Counted from the first letter of the stretch, positions 10,025 to 19,284 are shown. The stretch is DNA of 59,531 nt from Rhodococcus sp. Leaf278 (GCF_001426085.1 NZ_LMRR01000015.1:1-59531); one strand, 5' to 3'. Notes: a model not told the origin generated them from the sequence alone. Made by a program: numbers and translations.

Positions 10025-11812
10025 ATGAACCCGAACATTCCTTTCGACGTTGTCGTCACCGGCGGCACCGTCTACGACGGATCCGGCGGCCCGGGGGTGC
10101 GAGCCGATGTGGGCATCGTCGACGGCGTCGTACGGGCTGTGTCCTCCACGCCGCTCGAGGTGGGCGCAACGACCGAAGTGGTCGACGCCACCGGCAAGTG
10201 GGTCACCCCGGGCTTCGTCGACGTGCACACCCATTACGACGCGGAAGTGCTCGTCGGGCCCGGTCTCGAGGAATCCGTCCGGCACGGGGTCACGACGGTT
10301 CTGCTGGGGAATTGTTCGTTGTCGACGCTCTACTCCACCCCGGTGGACATCGCGGACCTGTTCAGTCGGGTCGAGGCGCTGCCGCGCGATCATGTGCTTA
10401 AAGCTGTCGACACGCACAAGACGTGGACGAGCCCCGACGAGTACATAGCAACGCTCGAGCGCCTGCCTCTCGGTCCCAATATCGCAGCAATGGTGGGGCA
10501 TTCGGATCTGCGTGCGCACGTCATGGGTTTGGACCGCTCCACCGATCGCAGTCAGAAGCCCACCCGTGAGGAGTGGCGCGCCATGTCCGACGCGCTCGAG
10601 AAGGCGCTCGATGCCGGGCTGCTCGGAATGTCGACCATGACGAATCCGTGGGACAAGCTGGACGGCGATCGGTACCGGTCTCGATCGTTGCCGTCCTCGT
10701 ACGCGCGGTGGAGCGAGTTCCGTTCTCTGCACAAGATTCTGCGTCGACGCGGGCGGTTGCTGCAGAGCATTCCGAACCTGAACACCAAGTACGACATGCT
10801 GTTCTTCCTCGCCTCGGCCACCGGCATCGGCCGCACTCCACTCAAGATCTCGCTGCTGGCCGCGGCGGATGCCAAGGCGTCGCCCTGGATTCACCGGGCC
10901 TTCGGTCCGCTCGCGCGCATCGTCAACGGACCGGGAAAGGGCCAGTTCCGCTGGCAGCACTTGCCGACGACGTTCGACGTCTACTCCGACGGTATCGATC
11001 TCGTGGTGTTCGAGGAGTTCGGCTCGGGTCGCGCTGCTCTTCATCTACGAGAAGAATTGGGCCGCAACGAGTTGCTCTCGGACGAGGCCTACCGTCGTTG
11101 GTTCCGCGCCGATTTCGAGAAGAAGTTCAGCTCGCGCGTCTGGCATCGAGATTTCGCCGACGCCGAGATCACCGAGTGCCCCGACGCGTCGGTCGTCGGA
11201 AAGAACATTGCTGAGGTCGCGGCCGAGCGTGGTGTGCACGTGGTCGACGCCTTCCTCGATCTGGTGGTCGAGCACGGGCGAAAGCTGCGCTGGCACACCA
11301 CGGTTGCCAATCATCGCAAGCGGCAGATGGACAAACTGATCAACCAGCCCGGGGTGACCGTGGGATTCTCCGATGCCGGTGCTCATCTGCGCAACATGGC
11401 GTTCTACAACTTCGGCATCCGGCTGCTGCACCGCGTGCACGACGCGCAGCACGATCGAAAGCCGTTCATGACCGTCGAGAAGGCCGTGCACAAGCTCAGT
11501 GGCGAGTTGGCGGACTTCTACGGAGTCGACGCCGGACACATTCGGGTGGGTGATCGTGCCGACATCGTCGTCATCGACCCGAAGGGTCTGGACGACGAGG
11601 TGCTGGCCTACCGAGAGGAGACCATGCCGGAGTTCGGTGGCCTGAGTCGGATGGTCAATCGCAACGACCGCGCTGTCACCGCCACTCTGATCGCGGGCCG
11701 AGTGGTGTTCTCCGGCGGCACCTTTGCTCCGTGGTTCGGTGTGTCGGAGCGTGCGGGTAGCTTCCTGCGCGCAGGCACTCCTACGGCTCCTCGTCGCCGG
11801 GAGCGTGTGTGA
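10025..11812 (+). CDS. N-acyl-D-amino-acid deacylase-like amidohydrolase
   Basis: A 595-residue metal-dependent amidohydrolase of the D-aminoacylase group. The N-terminal FDVVVTGGTVYDGSGG is the beta-sandwich entry, GFVDVHTHYDAEV the HxH metal motif, and MVGHSDLRAHVMG and VGFSDAGAHL give the later metal-binding His and catalytic Asp. Family members hydrolyse N-acyl-D-amino acids or other cyclic or acyl amides; length is slightly above the D-aminoacylase norm. GGAGG precedes the ATG. The stop overlaps the TetR gene start by GTGA and TetR overlaps the hydrolase, so the three form one operon whose regulator is likely autoregulated. The true substrate is not evident. Confidence 0.85.
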   Translation: MNPNIPFDVVVTGGTVYDGSGGPGVRADVGIVDGVVRAVSSTPLEVGATTEVVDATGKWVTPGFVDVHTHYDAEVLVGPGLEESVRHGVTTVLLGNCSLSTLYSTPVDIADLFSRVEALPRDHVLKAVDTHKTWTSPDEYIATLERLPLGPNIAAMVGHSDLRAHVMGLDRSTDRSQKPTREEWRAMSDALEKALDAGLLGMSTMTNPWDKLDGDRYRSRSLPSSYARWSEFRSLHKILRRRGRLLQSIPNLNTKYDMLFFLASATGIGRTPLKISLLAAADAKASPWIHRAFGPLARIVNGPGKGQFRWQHLPTTFDVYSDGIDLVVFEEFGSGRAALHLREELGRNELLSDEAYRRWFRADFEKKFSSRVWHRDFADAEITECPDASVVGKNIAEVAAERGVHVVDAFLDLVVEHGRKLRWHTTVANHRKRQMDKLINQPGVTVGFSDAGAHLRNMAFYNFGIRLLHRVHDAQHDRKPFMTVEKAVHKLSGELADFYGVDAGHIRVGDRADIVVIDPKGLDDEVLAYREETMPEFGGLSRMVNRNDRAVTATLIAGRVVFSGGTFAPWFGVSERAGSFLRAGTPTAPRRRERV

Positions 11813-12414
11813 GCCCGAGTCAACAGCAGCGCCGAACCGAAACCATCGGAAAACTGCTCGACGCGACCATCGCATCGTTGTGCGAGAAGGGCTACGCCGC
11901 AACCAGTGTCAGTGAGATCGTCAGCCGCGCGGGGGTGTCGTCCGGGGCCATGTTTCGCCATTTCGACACCAGGCTCGATCTGATCGTCGCTGCAGCCGAC
12001 GAGGTTCGCAGGCGTCAGTTCGTGGAGTTTCGTCATGGCCTGTCCGGTTTCGGGAGCGCATCGATCGAGCACTGCCTCGATTTACTGCGGTCTGCGTGCC
12101 GCGCGCCGATCAACGGGGCCTGGTACGAGCTGTTGACCGCCGCGCGCAGTGACGAGGAACTGCGAGAAAGACTGCAGCCGTTCACTGTTCGATATCACGA
12201 GCAGATCGCCGAACTTGCTCGTACGTTACCGATCGCGGGAGTGATAGAGCCACGGCAGCTGGAGACGGTGATCTTCACCGTGGTGCACCTGCTCGACGGA
12301 GAGGCGCTGGCGGCGGTGGTGCATCCGCAGCCCGAGCAAGAGGCCATGCGGCTTAGGATGATTGCTCACCTGTTGCGTGGTGGCACTCTGCAGGCTCTGA
12401 CGGACGCGGGATGA
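11809..12414 (+). CDS. TetR family transcriptional regulator
   Basis: A 201-residue regulator with an N-terminal helix-turn-helix: QQRRTETIGKLLDATIASLCEKGYAATSVSEIVSRAGVSSGAMFRHFDT is spread over residues 3-51 and matches the TetR DNA-binding domain, including the GAMFRHF recognition helix end. The C-terminal half is an all-helical ligand-binding domain without recognisable ligand signature. It starts with GTG overlapping the acylase stop and its stop overlaps the start of the following hydrolase (ATGA at 12411-12414). It probably represses this operon through the palindrome upstream of the acylase gene and responds to the acylase or hydrolase substrate. Confidence 0.9.
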   Translation: MSPSQQQRRTETIGKLLDATIASLCEKGYAATSVSEIVSRAGVSSGAMFRHFDTRLDLIVAAADEVRRRQFVEFRHGLSGFGSASIEHCLDLLRSACRAPINGAWYELLTAARSDEELRERLQPFTVRYHEQIAELARTLPIAGVIEPRQLETVIFTVVHLLDGEALAAVVHPQPEQEAMRLRMIAHLLRGGTLQALTDAG

Positions 12415-13244
12415 CCGGCTGGACGGTACGCACGTCCGGAGCCGAGCTTCCCGTATTCGAGTACGGCAACCCGTCCGCGCGCTCGACGGTGCTGCTGGTG
12501 CACGGCTATCCCGACAATCATCACGTGTTCGATCGGCTGATCGCCGAGCTCGGCGACACGGTTCGGACGATCGCCTACGACACGCGCGGCAGTGGAGCAT
12601 CCGTGCTCGAGCCCGCGGCGGACGTTGCCATCGAGCAGCTGGCGCGGGACGCTTTCGCGGTGGTCGAGTCGATTCCCGGGCTCACCGGCAAGGTGCATGT
12701 CTTCGCCCATGACTGGGGGTCGGTTCAGATGTGGGAGGCGATGGCCTCGCCTCGGGCTGCCACCGCGTTCGCGTCGTACACGTCGGTGTCGGGGCCGAGT
12801 CTCGATCATCTGCGGCAGGTGGCGCAGGCGCGTCTGGTGCGTCCGCGTCGGTGGCCGTCGCTGGTCGGTCAGCTGGCGAGGTCCTGGTACGTCTTCGGGT
12901 TCCATCTGCCCGTCCTGGGCAGGCGAGTGCCGGGGTTGTTGGCTCGACTGAGTGGTAATGGCGCGCCGACCCCGTCGACCGCGGATCAGCAGCGCGGCAT
13001 CGCGCTGTACCGGGCAAACGTGCTGCGGCGTGTGCTCCGTGGACCCGATCCACGGTGCGCCGTCCCGACCACCGTGGTGGTTCCGACACACGACCGCATG
13101 CTGTCGCCGAACCTCACCGGCGGACTCGACCGATGGATCCCCGAACTGTGTGTCGTGCACGTCGACGCAGGCCACTGGTGGCCCCACACGCACCCGGCCG
13201 ATGCCGCTCGCGTGCTGATGGAGAAAGTTCGGGACGCGAAGTAG
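12411..13244 (+). CDS. Alpha/beta hydrolase, epoxide-hydrolase-like
   Basis: A 277-residue alpha/beta hydrolase. LLVHGYPDNHHVFDRLI carries the HGxP oxyanion motif of epoxide hydrolases. VFAHDWGSVQMWEA puts Asp, not Ser, at the nucleophile elbow (HDWG), as in epoxide hydrolases and haloalkane dehalogenases. HVDAGHWWPHTHP supplies the catalytic His. The VVPTHDRMLSP segment near residue 225 likely holds the charge-relay Asp. HGxP plus HDWG favours epoxide hydrolase over esterase. It overlaps the TetR stop by four bases and is the last gene of the acylase operon, so it may act on the same compound class. Substrate not predictable. Confidence 0.85.
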   Translation: MTGWTVRTSGAELPVFEYGNPSARSTVLLVHGYPDNHHVFDRLIAELGDTVRTIAYDTRGSGASVLEPAADVAIEQLARDAFAVVESIPGLTGKVHVFAHDWGSVQMWEAMASPRAATAFASYTSVSGPSLDHLRQVAQARLVRPRRWPSLVGQLARSWYVFGFHLPVLGRRVPGLLARLSGNGAPTPSTADQQRGIALYRANVLRRVLRGPDPRCAVPTTVVVPTHDRMLSPNLTGGLDRWIPELCVVHVDAGHWWPHTHPADAARVLMEKVRDAK

Positions 13245-13273
13245 ACGGCGAGCGTCGGACAGTTCGGTCGTCG

Positions 13274-13321
13274 GCTGTGCGACCATGGTCAGTGGTCTTC
13301 TTCACGAAGAAGCCGCACAGC
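13274..13321. other. Nested stem-loop between operons
   Basis: Outer arms GCTGTGCG (13274-13281) and CGCACAGC (13314-13321) enclose a perfect inner hairpin, CTTCTTC-AC-GAAGAAG (13297-13312). It lies between the end of the hydrolase gene and the next same-strand gene. There is no T-run, so it may be a Rho-assisted terminator or a leader structure of the downstream gene. Confidence 0.4.
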
Positions 13322-13408
13322 TGACCGCTGAAACCGTCACTACTCGAACTGGATTGGGTCTCTCTGGGTATGGACAGCACTGCTCTCGATCGTCTCCGGT
13401 GCGGGACG

Positions 13409-14926
13409 ATGACAGTGAGGGGTGAACGCACCCCTGGAGTGCTTGCGCCCGCAGTAGCAGTCTTCGCATTCGTGATCGGCGTCGCCGCGTCGTGGGTTCC
13501 GTCGTACTGGTACGACGAGGCCGCCACGGTGTACTCGAGTCGTCGCTCGTTCAGCGAGTTGCTGGAGCTGTTGCGGGGTGTCGATATCGTCCACGGTGCC
13601 TATTACGTCGGAATGCATGTGTGGGGGCAAGTATTCGGCTTCTCCGAGTTCTCGATGCGTATTCCGAGTGCTGTGGCTGTGGGGTTGGCTGCAGCGGGAG
13701 TGGTGGTGCTTGCAGCGCGGCTGTCCACACCGCGAGTCGCTCTGTTCTCCGGTGTTGCGTTCGCGCTGCTGCCCAGAGTGTTGTGGGCTGCAGTCGAAGC
13801 GCGCAGCTACGCGTTGACGGCAACCGCAGCAGTGTGGTTGACCGTGGTATTTCTCGTTGCACTGCATGCTCGTTCGAGGTGGTGGTGGGTTCTCTACAGC
13901 GCGATGCTTGCACTGTCGATTGTGCTGTTCGTGTATCTCGCGACGTTGGTGGCAGTACATCTGCTGGTCATGCTGGCGCGCCGTCGGCTTCGCGCGTCCT
14001 TCCTACCGTGGGCGATTGCTGTTGCCACGGCACTGGTGGTCACCGCCGTCTTCTTGAAGATTGTGCTCAGGCAGGCGACCCAGGTGGGATGGATACCGCC
14101 TATCGACAGCAACTTTCCAAGGGTTGTGCTCGACCAGTGGTTTGTCGGCGCGTCTCTGTTCGGAGTAGTTGTCGGCGTCATTTTCCTTGCTGCACTGGTT
14201 GTTCGGAGGACCCGCGGAATCGGTGGAGGGGACTGGCGTCGTGGACCCGTGCCGGTCGCGATCCCGTGGATTCTCGTACCGATGGCCGTGATGGTGATCT
14301 ATTCGATCGTTCGGTCGCCGATTTACCTCGACCGTTACTTCACGTTCAGCACACCTGCTGTGGCCTTGTTGATCGGGGTGGCCCTCGATCGTGTGAGTCG
14401 GCCGCGATGGTTGCCTGTGCTGCTCATCGGAGTGTTGGCTCTGGCCGCGTTGCCGGCGTATCTGCAGCAGAGATCGGCGTGGGCCAAGCCGCTACAGATG
14501 GATTTCAGTTATGCCAACGAGTTCGCTGCAGCCAATGTCGCTCCGGGAGACTGCGTTCTCTTCGGGCGTTCCGCGTGGAACCCGTCCTCGCAGCGGCTGA
14601 TCGAGGATGTCGATCCGTCCTCGTTTGCCGGAACACGCAGCATCGGCCTCGCGAAGGACGCGGCCGAGTCGGGGCAACTGTGGGACGAGGAACGCCCGCT
14701 GTCGGAACTCGCGCCGGAACTCGCCGGATGCCAGGTCATCTGGTACTTCACCGATCGGGACCGCAGCCAGGCCGAAACTGTGCGGTTGACCTCGAACGAC
14801 ACCTGGGTGTTGCCGCCCTTTGATTTCGAGACTTCATCCGACTACTCGGAACTCCGGAAAGCGGGATTCCACGTGGAAGAACAACACACAATTCACGTCA
14901 GCCAGATAGTGCGGCTGGTGCGGTAG
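13409..14926 (+). CDS. GT-C type polyprenol-dependent glycosyltransferase-like membrane protein
   Basis: A protein of about 505 residues with ten or so membrane segments. The first outer loop contains WVPSYWYDEAATVY, in which the Asp-Glu pair is the typical GT-C catalytic/metal motif, and MRIPSAVAVGLAAAGVVVLA follows, as in mannosyltransferase/PMT-like proteins (family 39/DUF type). The C-terminal third is a soluble outer domain after a last TM near residue 385. It probably transfers a sugar from polyprenyl phosphate to a wall polymer or protein outside the membrane. Another in-frame ATG at 13370 would add 13 residues; neither has a strong ribosome site, so the start is uncertain. Convergent with the methyltransferase gene. 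Confidence 0.75.
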   Translation: MTVRGERTPGVLAPAVAVFAFVIGVAASWVPSYWYDEAATVYSSRRSFSELLELLRGVDIVHGAYYVGMHVWGQVFGFSEFSMRIPSAVAVGLAAAGVVVLAARLSTPRVALFSGVAFALLPRVLWAAVEARSYALTATAAVWLTVVFLVALHARSRWWWVLYSAMLALSIVLFVYLATLVAVHLLVMLARRRLRASFLPWAIAVATALVVTAVFLKIVLRQATQVGWIPPIDSNFPRVVLDQWFVGASLFGVVVGVIFLAALVVRRTRGIGGGDWRRGPVPVAIPWILVPMAVMVIYSIVRSPIYLDRYFTFSTPAVALLIGVALDRVSRPRWLPVLLIGVLALAALPAYLQQRSAWAKPLQMDFSYANEFAAANVAPGDCVLFGRSAWNPSSQRLIEDVDPSSFAGTRSIGLAKDAAESGQLWDEERPLSELAPELAGCQVIWYFTDRDRSQAETVRLTSNDTWVLPPFDFETSSDYSELRKAGFHVEEQHTIHVSQIVRLVR

Positions 14927-14940
14927 GTCTTGGGCGCGCA

Positions 14941-15804
14941 CTAGTTCGTCCGAGTTCTGGGAGCCTTGCGAATCCGCACGACGACCTGTTCGTTGTCGAC
15001 CGTGTATCCGAGGTAGTCGAATTCGGTGCCGGTGCGTGCGACGAATTCCGTCCACGCCCGATACTCGTGGTTGCGCCAGCCGGGGAAATTGAAGTACTCG
15101 TCGAACACGATGACCGTGCCCACTGCGAGTCGATCGGCCACCAGATCGAGCACGGTGACCGTCGAGGAGTACAGGTCGGCGTCGAGGTGCAGGAAGGCCA
15201 GCTTCTCGTGGTGGCCCTTCAGGAAGCCCGGCAGGGAATCTTCGAACAATCCGGGGACTATCTGCGCGCCCGGCACTTCGGGAATGTCTTCTTGCTCGAA
15301 CAGGCCCTTCGGGAAGCCCGTACGCCAGGTCTCGGGTAGGCCGGAGAACACGTCGAATCCGGCGACGACGGTGATGTCCTTTCGCGACGCCAGTTCCTCG
15401 GCGATGATCTCCAGCGTCGTGCCGCTGGCGACACCGAATTCGAGTGCCATGCCGCGGATGGTCACCTCGCCGAGCGCGAATCTCAACGTTGCGTGCGGCA
15501 ACGGAAAGGTGGGCGCAGTCGACATCATTTCTTCGGCGAACTCGGCGCTTTGAGCGGCGGCCTCGACCTCGGAAGCGAAAAAGAGATCGCGTCGCATGCG
15601 TAGCTCGAGCCCGCGCACGAATCCCCGCAATTCCTCGATCTCACGGCGCTGACGTTCGAGGACGTCGAGCAGTGTTGCTTGCTGATCAGTCGTCTGCTCG
15701 GTCAACTGTGCAGTCTGCTGCGCCAGAACCTCGCCGATGGCCCGTTGAAGCTTCTCCCGTGCCGACGACTTGATGCGATCCGCGAGCTTCCGAGGTTCCG
15801 TCAT
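14941..15804 (-). CDS. Class I SAM-dependent methyltransferase (TylF/MycF-like)
   Basis: A 287-residue protein. Residues about 10-70 are a Gln/Glu/Arg-rich coiled-coil-like helix (AQQTAQLTEQTTDQQ, LERQRREIEEL). The C-terminal domain is a Rossmann methyltransferase: ALEFGVASGTTLEII is the SAM-binding motif I, and LAFLHLDADLYSSTVTVL with IVFDEYFNFPGW resembles the macrocin O-methyltransferase family, whose Asp residues bind metal. Its likely substrate is a sugar or glycan because the neighbours are glycosyltransferases and galactan exporters. The coiled coil may mediate oligomerisation. An ATG two codons upstream (15810) is an alternative start. Acceptor unknown. Confidence 0.82.
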   Translation of the reverse strand: MTEPRKLADRIKSSAREKLQRAIGEVLAQQTAQLTEQTTDQQATLLDVLERQRREIEELRGFVRGLELRMRRDLFFASEVEAAAQSAEFAEEMMSTAPTFPLPHATLRFALGEVTIRGMALEFGVASGTTLEIIAEELASRKDITVVAGFDVFSGLPETWRTGFPKGLFEQEDIPEVPGAQIVPGLFEDSLPGFLKGHHEKLAFLHLDADLYSSTVTVLDLVADRLAVGTVIVFDEYFNFPGWRNHEYRAWTEFVARTGTEFDYLGYTVDNEQVVVRIRKAPRTRTN

Positions 15805-15843
15805 GGGCACACGGTAGCCGGTGGGGCGGCGTTCGCAAACACT

Positions 15844-16746
15844 TCAGGGCTTACGAAAGTGCTCTCGACGGCCGAGCCCGCGCAGCCGAAACCACTCCGC
15901 CAGACCGCGAGGGTTTCTGGTGGTGATCAAGAAGAACCAGGTGAACCGAATCCACTCCTGCGGCAACAGCTTTCGCATGCCGGGCTGCGACATCAGGTAG
16001 CCGCGGTTGCGGTAGGTGAAGTAGCGCTTGGTCGCATCCTCGGGGTACTGCGTATGCATCCGGCCACCGAGGATCGGCTTGAACTCCTCGGCCCCGTTGG
16101 GGTGGACGTAGGCAGTGGTGAGGCACGTACCGAACTTCAGGCCGGAACGCTGCAATCGTCGATGTACTTCCACCTCGTCGCCGCGGACGAACAGCCGCAG
16201 ATCGGGCACGCCCACCGCGTCGATCGTCGAGGCCTTGAACAGCGCTCCGTTGAACAGGGACGCGATGCCTTCGAGTAGGTCGTCGTCGGGATTCTCGGGG
16301 TCTATCAATTCCGACCGCAGCCGACGCCACTCGACGCCGCGCCGCAGCGGAAATGCCAGTCGATCCGGATCGTCGATGTCGCACACAACGGGGGAGACCT
16401 CGTCGAGTCCGTGCGCGAGCGCGCAGTCGTACAGGGTCTCGAGCACCTTCGGGCCCTCGGGGCGGCCGTCGTCGTCGGCGAGAAACACCCAATCGGCACC
16501 GAGCGAGAGTGCGTACAGAATGCCGAGGGCAAACCCGCCCGCACCGCCCAGGTTGTGCTGCGAGCCGAGGTACGTCGTCGGCAGATCGATGGACTCGACC
16601 AATTCTCGGACGGCAGGCTCGTCGGCGTTGTCGACGACGACCAGATGATCGAGGGGACGAGTCTGCGCACCGATCACGTCGAGGGAGAGAGCCAGCAACT
16701 CACGCCGCTTGTGCGTGACGATGACCCCGACAATCTTGTCAGCCAC
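15844..16746 (-). CDS. glfT1: Galactofuranosyltransferase GlfT1
   Basis: A 300-residue GT2 enzyme matching Rv3782-type GlfT1, which adds the first galactofuranose residues from UDP-Galf to the decaprenyl-linked rhamnose-GlcNAc primer of arabinogalactan. Seen: IVGVIVTHKRRELLALSLDVI at the N-terminus, SQHNLGGAGGFALGI, the WVFLADDDG donor-binding motif, and FVRGDEVEVHRRL, the conserved acid motif. No signal peptide; it acts on the cytosolic face. Its start overlaps the wzt stop by eight bases, and wzm follows upstream, the same arrangement as in mycobacteria (glfT1 beside the Rv3781/Rv3783 exporter). Confidence rests on motif plus synteny. Confidence 0.93.
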   Translation of the reverse strand: MADKIVGVIVTHKRRELLALSLDVIGAQTRPLDHLVVVDNADEPAVRELVESIDLPTTYLGSQHNLGGAGGFALGILYALSLGADWVFLADDDGRPEGPKVLETLYDCALAHGLDEVSPVVCDIDDPDRLAFPLRRGVEWRRLRSELIDPENPDDDLLEGIASLFNGALFKASTIDAVGVPDLRLFVRGDEVEVHRRLQRSGLKFGTCLTTAYVHPNGAEEFKPILGGRMHTQYPEDATKRYFTYRNRGYLMSQPGMRKLLPQEWIRFTWFFLITTRNPRGLAEWFRLRGLGRREHFRKP

Positions 16747-17545
16747 CGGCGTTGTCCTCGCGCTCGATCTCTTTCAAGATCTGGGCGACGTGGTCTCCCG
16801 CGTCGTTTCCCTCGTAGGCCCGCACCACGTCCTCGATGCCGCCCTGCTGTCGAATCTGGCCGTGATCGATCCACATCGCGGTATCGCACAGCTGAGCCAG
16901 GAATTCGTTGGAGTGGCTGGCGAACACCAGAATTCCCGAGCGCTTCACCAATTCCTGCAGTCGGTGGCGCGCCTTCTTCATGAACTCCGCGTCGACGGCA
17001 CCGATGCCCTCGTCGAGCAGCAGGATCTCCGGGTCGATGCTGGTGACGACGCCCATCGCGACGCGCACTCGCATACCCGTGGAGTAGGTACGCAGCGGCA
17101 TGTCGAGGTAATCGCCGAGTTCGGTGAAGTCGGCAATTTCGTCCATCTTCGCGAGCATCTGCTTGCGCGTCTGGCCGAGGAACAGGCCACGAATGATGAT
17201 GTTCTCGTAACCGGAGATCTCCGGGTCCATACCGACGCCCAGATCGAACACCGGCGCGACGCGGCCCCGGATGGTAGCGCTGCCCCGCGTCGGCTCGTAG
17301 ATGCCCGAGAGCAGCCGCAGCAGAGTCGATTTGCCCGCGCCGTTGTGACCCACCAGGCCGACGCGATCGCCGTCCTTCAGGTTCATCGTGATGTTCTTGA
17401 GGGCTTCGACGACGACGACGTCGGACGAGTTGCGGTCGATGGCACCGCCGGCTTTACCGAGGAATGCCTTCTTCAGTGACCGCGTCTTGGCGTCGAAGAT
17501 CGGGAAGTCGACGCATGCGTCATGGGTACTGATGCTGATGGACAA
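16739..17545 (-). CDS. wzt: Galactan ABC exporter, ATP-binding subunit
   Basis: A 268-residue ABC ATPase of the polysaccharide-export (Wzt/RfbE, Rv3781) group. Walker A is GHNGAGKST, the signature is YSTGMRVRVAMG, Walker B is ILLLDEGIG and the switch His follows in FASHS. The N-terminal extension before VVVVEALKNI is typical for exporters of O-antigen or galactan. It lacks the C-terminal carbohydrate-binding domain of O-antigen Wzt proteins, as does the mycobacterial protein. With Wzm it should flip the lipid-linked galactan precursor made by GlfT1 and GlfT2 across the membrane. It starts 10 bases after wzm and overlaps glfT1. Confidence 0.93.
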   Translation of the reverse strand: MSISISTHDACVDFPIFDAKTRSLKKAFLGKAGGAIDRNSSDVVVVEALKNITMNLKDGDRVGLVGHNGAGKSTLLRLLSGIYEPTRGSATIRGRVAPVFDLGVGMDPEISGYENIIIRGLFLGQTRKQMLAKMDEIADFTELGDYLDMPLRTYSTGMRVRVAMGVVTSIDPEILLLDEGIGAVDAEFMKKARHRLQELVKRSGILVFASHSNEFLAQLCDTAMWIDHGQIRQQGGIEDVVRAYEGNDAGDHVAQILKEIEREDNAGG

Positions 17546-17555
17546 CTGCTGACCC

Positions 17556-18464
17556 CTAAACCCAGTAGGGCACGCGGGCCCGGTACTTCTTGAGAGCGAG
17601 AATGGCCAGCGCCCAGCCGACGACGGTGAAGCCGAGCACGATGTACCAGTGATACGCCTGCTGATCTTCGCCGATCAGCGGGGCGCGGATGATGTCGAGG
17701 TAATGGAACAGCGGGTTGATCTCGACTAGCTTGGCGCGATTCGCGGCCTCGCCGCCCATCTGCTGCAGGCCCGAGGTGGTCCACACGATCGGCGTCATGA
17801 AGAACATCAGGGTGACGAAGCTGCCGAGGATCGGGGCGATGTCCCGGTAGCGGGTGGCGATGATGCCGAACAGAATCGACACCCACACGGCGTTGAGCAG
17901 AATCAACGCCAATGCCGGGATCGCGAAGACCACGGTCCAGTGCAGGCCGCCGGGCGGCCAGAAGATCGCGATGATGATCACGTAGATCAGCAGGTTGTGG
18001 CCGAGTAGTAGCAGCTGACGCCACACGAGTCGATAGACGTGCACGCTCAGTGGACTGGGCAGCTGCTTGATCAAGCCCTCGTTGGCAACGAAGACGTCTC
18101 CGCCTTCGAGGATCGCGGCACTGATGAGGTTCCAGATGATGAGCCCGACGGTGACGTGCGGTAGGAACTCGCGCAGATCGATGTTGAGCAGAACCGAATA
18201 CAACAGACCCATGGCGATGGCTTGCACACCAGTGGCGATGGTGATCCAGAACGGACCGATCACCGACCGCCGATAACGTTGCTTGATGTCCTGCCAGCCG
18301 AGATGAAGCCACAGCTCGCGCTGATTGAAACCGGTTCGCAGATCGCCGAACGCGCGCCGATAAGTCTGTGAGTCCGAGACCGGAGCAGGCATCTGTTCTG
18401 CTGCCTCGCTCTCGGGGTCCTTCGCTGGTGCCGACACGACGGTCGACACTACCCGTCGCGACAA
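17556..18464 (-). CDS. wzm: Galactan ABC exporter, membrane subunit
   Basis: A protein of up to 302 residues with six transmembrane segments in the ABC-2 permease fold. FNQRELWLHLGWQDIKQRYRRSVIGPFW is the conserved cytoplasmic entry (read over residues 46-73), followed by helices including LPHVTVGLIIWNLI and MFFMTPIVWT. It matches Rv3783-type Wzm, the channel that moves lipid-linked galactan outward with Wzt. The open frame begins with TTG at 18464; an in-frame ATG 24 codons later (18392, MPAPVSDSQTYRRAF) is a plausible alternative because the first 24 residues are not conserved-looking. The downstream gene wzt is 10 bases away. Confidence 0.92.
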   Translation of the reverse strand: MSRRVVSTVVSAPAKDPESEAAEQMPAPVSDSQTYRRAFGDLRTGFNQRELWLHLGWQDIKQRYRRSVIGPFWITIATGVQAIAMGLLYSVLLNIDLREFLPHVTVGLIIWNLISAAILEGGDVFVANEGLIKQLPSPLSVHVYRLVWRQLLLLGHNLLIYVIIIAIFWPPGGLHWTVVFAIPALALILLNAVWVSILFGIIATRYRDIAPILGSFVTLMFFMTPIVWTTSGLQQMGGEAANRAKLVEINPLFHYLDIIRAPLIGEDQQAYHWYIVLGFTVVGWALAILALKKYRARVPYWV

Positions 18465-18486
18465 CCTGGCTCACCCCGCACGGTTT

Positions 18487-19068
18487 CTACAAGTACTGGC
18501 CGGTACCGCTGCCACCCTGGCCGCCAGCTGGTGCGCCCATCACACCGGGAGGCAACGCGCCCTGACGCATCTGTTCGAGTTGGGCGCGGGCGGCCATCTG
18601 CTGCGCGAACAGTGCCGTCTGGATGCCGTGGAACAGTCCTTCGAGCCAGCCGACGAGCTGCGCCTGCGCGATCCGCAGTTCCGCGTCGGTGGGGACCACG
18701 TCGTCGCCGAAGGGCAACACCAGACGCTCGAGCTCGTCGCGCAGTTCCGGCGCGAGTCCCTGCTCGAGTTCGTGGATCGACGACTTGTGGATTTCCTTGA
18801 GACGCGTCCGGCTGGCGTCGTCGAGCGGAGCGGCGCGCACTTCCTCGAGCAATTGCTTGATCATCGTCCCGATGCGCATGACCTTGGCGGGCTGCTCGAC
18901 CATCTCCGACAGGCCCGACCCGTCGTCGGAATCCTCGTTCGTCGAGGATCCGGCGGCGCGGGCTGCTGCTGCCGTCGCTTCCTCGCGGCTCAGGGCCAGC
19001 GGTTCTCCATTGGGGCCGATCACTACGACGTGGTCATCGGGGGCACTGTTCGACTCGGATTGGGTCAT
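18487..19068 (-). CDS. bpa: Bacterial proteasome activator
   Basis: A 193-residue protein matching Bpa/PafE (Rv3780). It is an ATP-independent ring-shaped activator that opens the 20S proteasome for unfolded or Pup-independent substrates. Seen: a disordered acidic N-terminus (STNEDSDDGSG), a helical core with VMRIGTMIKQLLEEVRAAPLD and LQGLAPELRDELERL-like helices, and the C-terminal GQYL, the proteasome-docking tail that is diagnostic for the family. The low-complexity Gly/Gln run before the tail is also typical. Gene order next to wzm/wzt/glfT1 is conserved in mycobacteria. It implies that the organism has a proteasome, consistent with Nocardiaceae. Confidence 0.93.
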   Translation of the reverse strand: MTQSESNSAPDDHVVVIGPNGEPLALSREEATAAAARAAGSSTNEDSDDGSGLSEMVEQPAKVMRIGTMIKQLLEEVRAAPLDDASRTRLKEIHKSSIHELEQGLAPELRDELERLVLPFGDDVVPTDAELRIAQAQLVGWLEGLFHGIQTALFAQQMAARAQLEQMRQGALPPGVMGAPAGGQGGSGTGQYL

Positions 19069-19284
19069 GTGTCCATCTTTACGCGTCGCTCGCCGTTGCG
19101 CGATCGTCCGGGACGATTATCCTGGTTCGGTCGTCGGGAACAGTAGTTCGTCGAGAAAACAAAGCGGCTCGGCGAAAAAATTGTGGAATCAGGGAGGGAC
19201 CGAGCGTGCGAAGTGGGCAACCGTTCCCTGGCGAAACGGGACGTGGAACACATGCTTCACCGGTCGGCGCTTAGAGTGTCCGGC

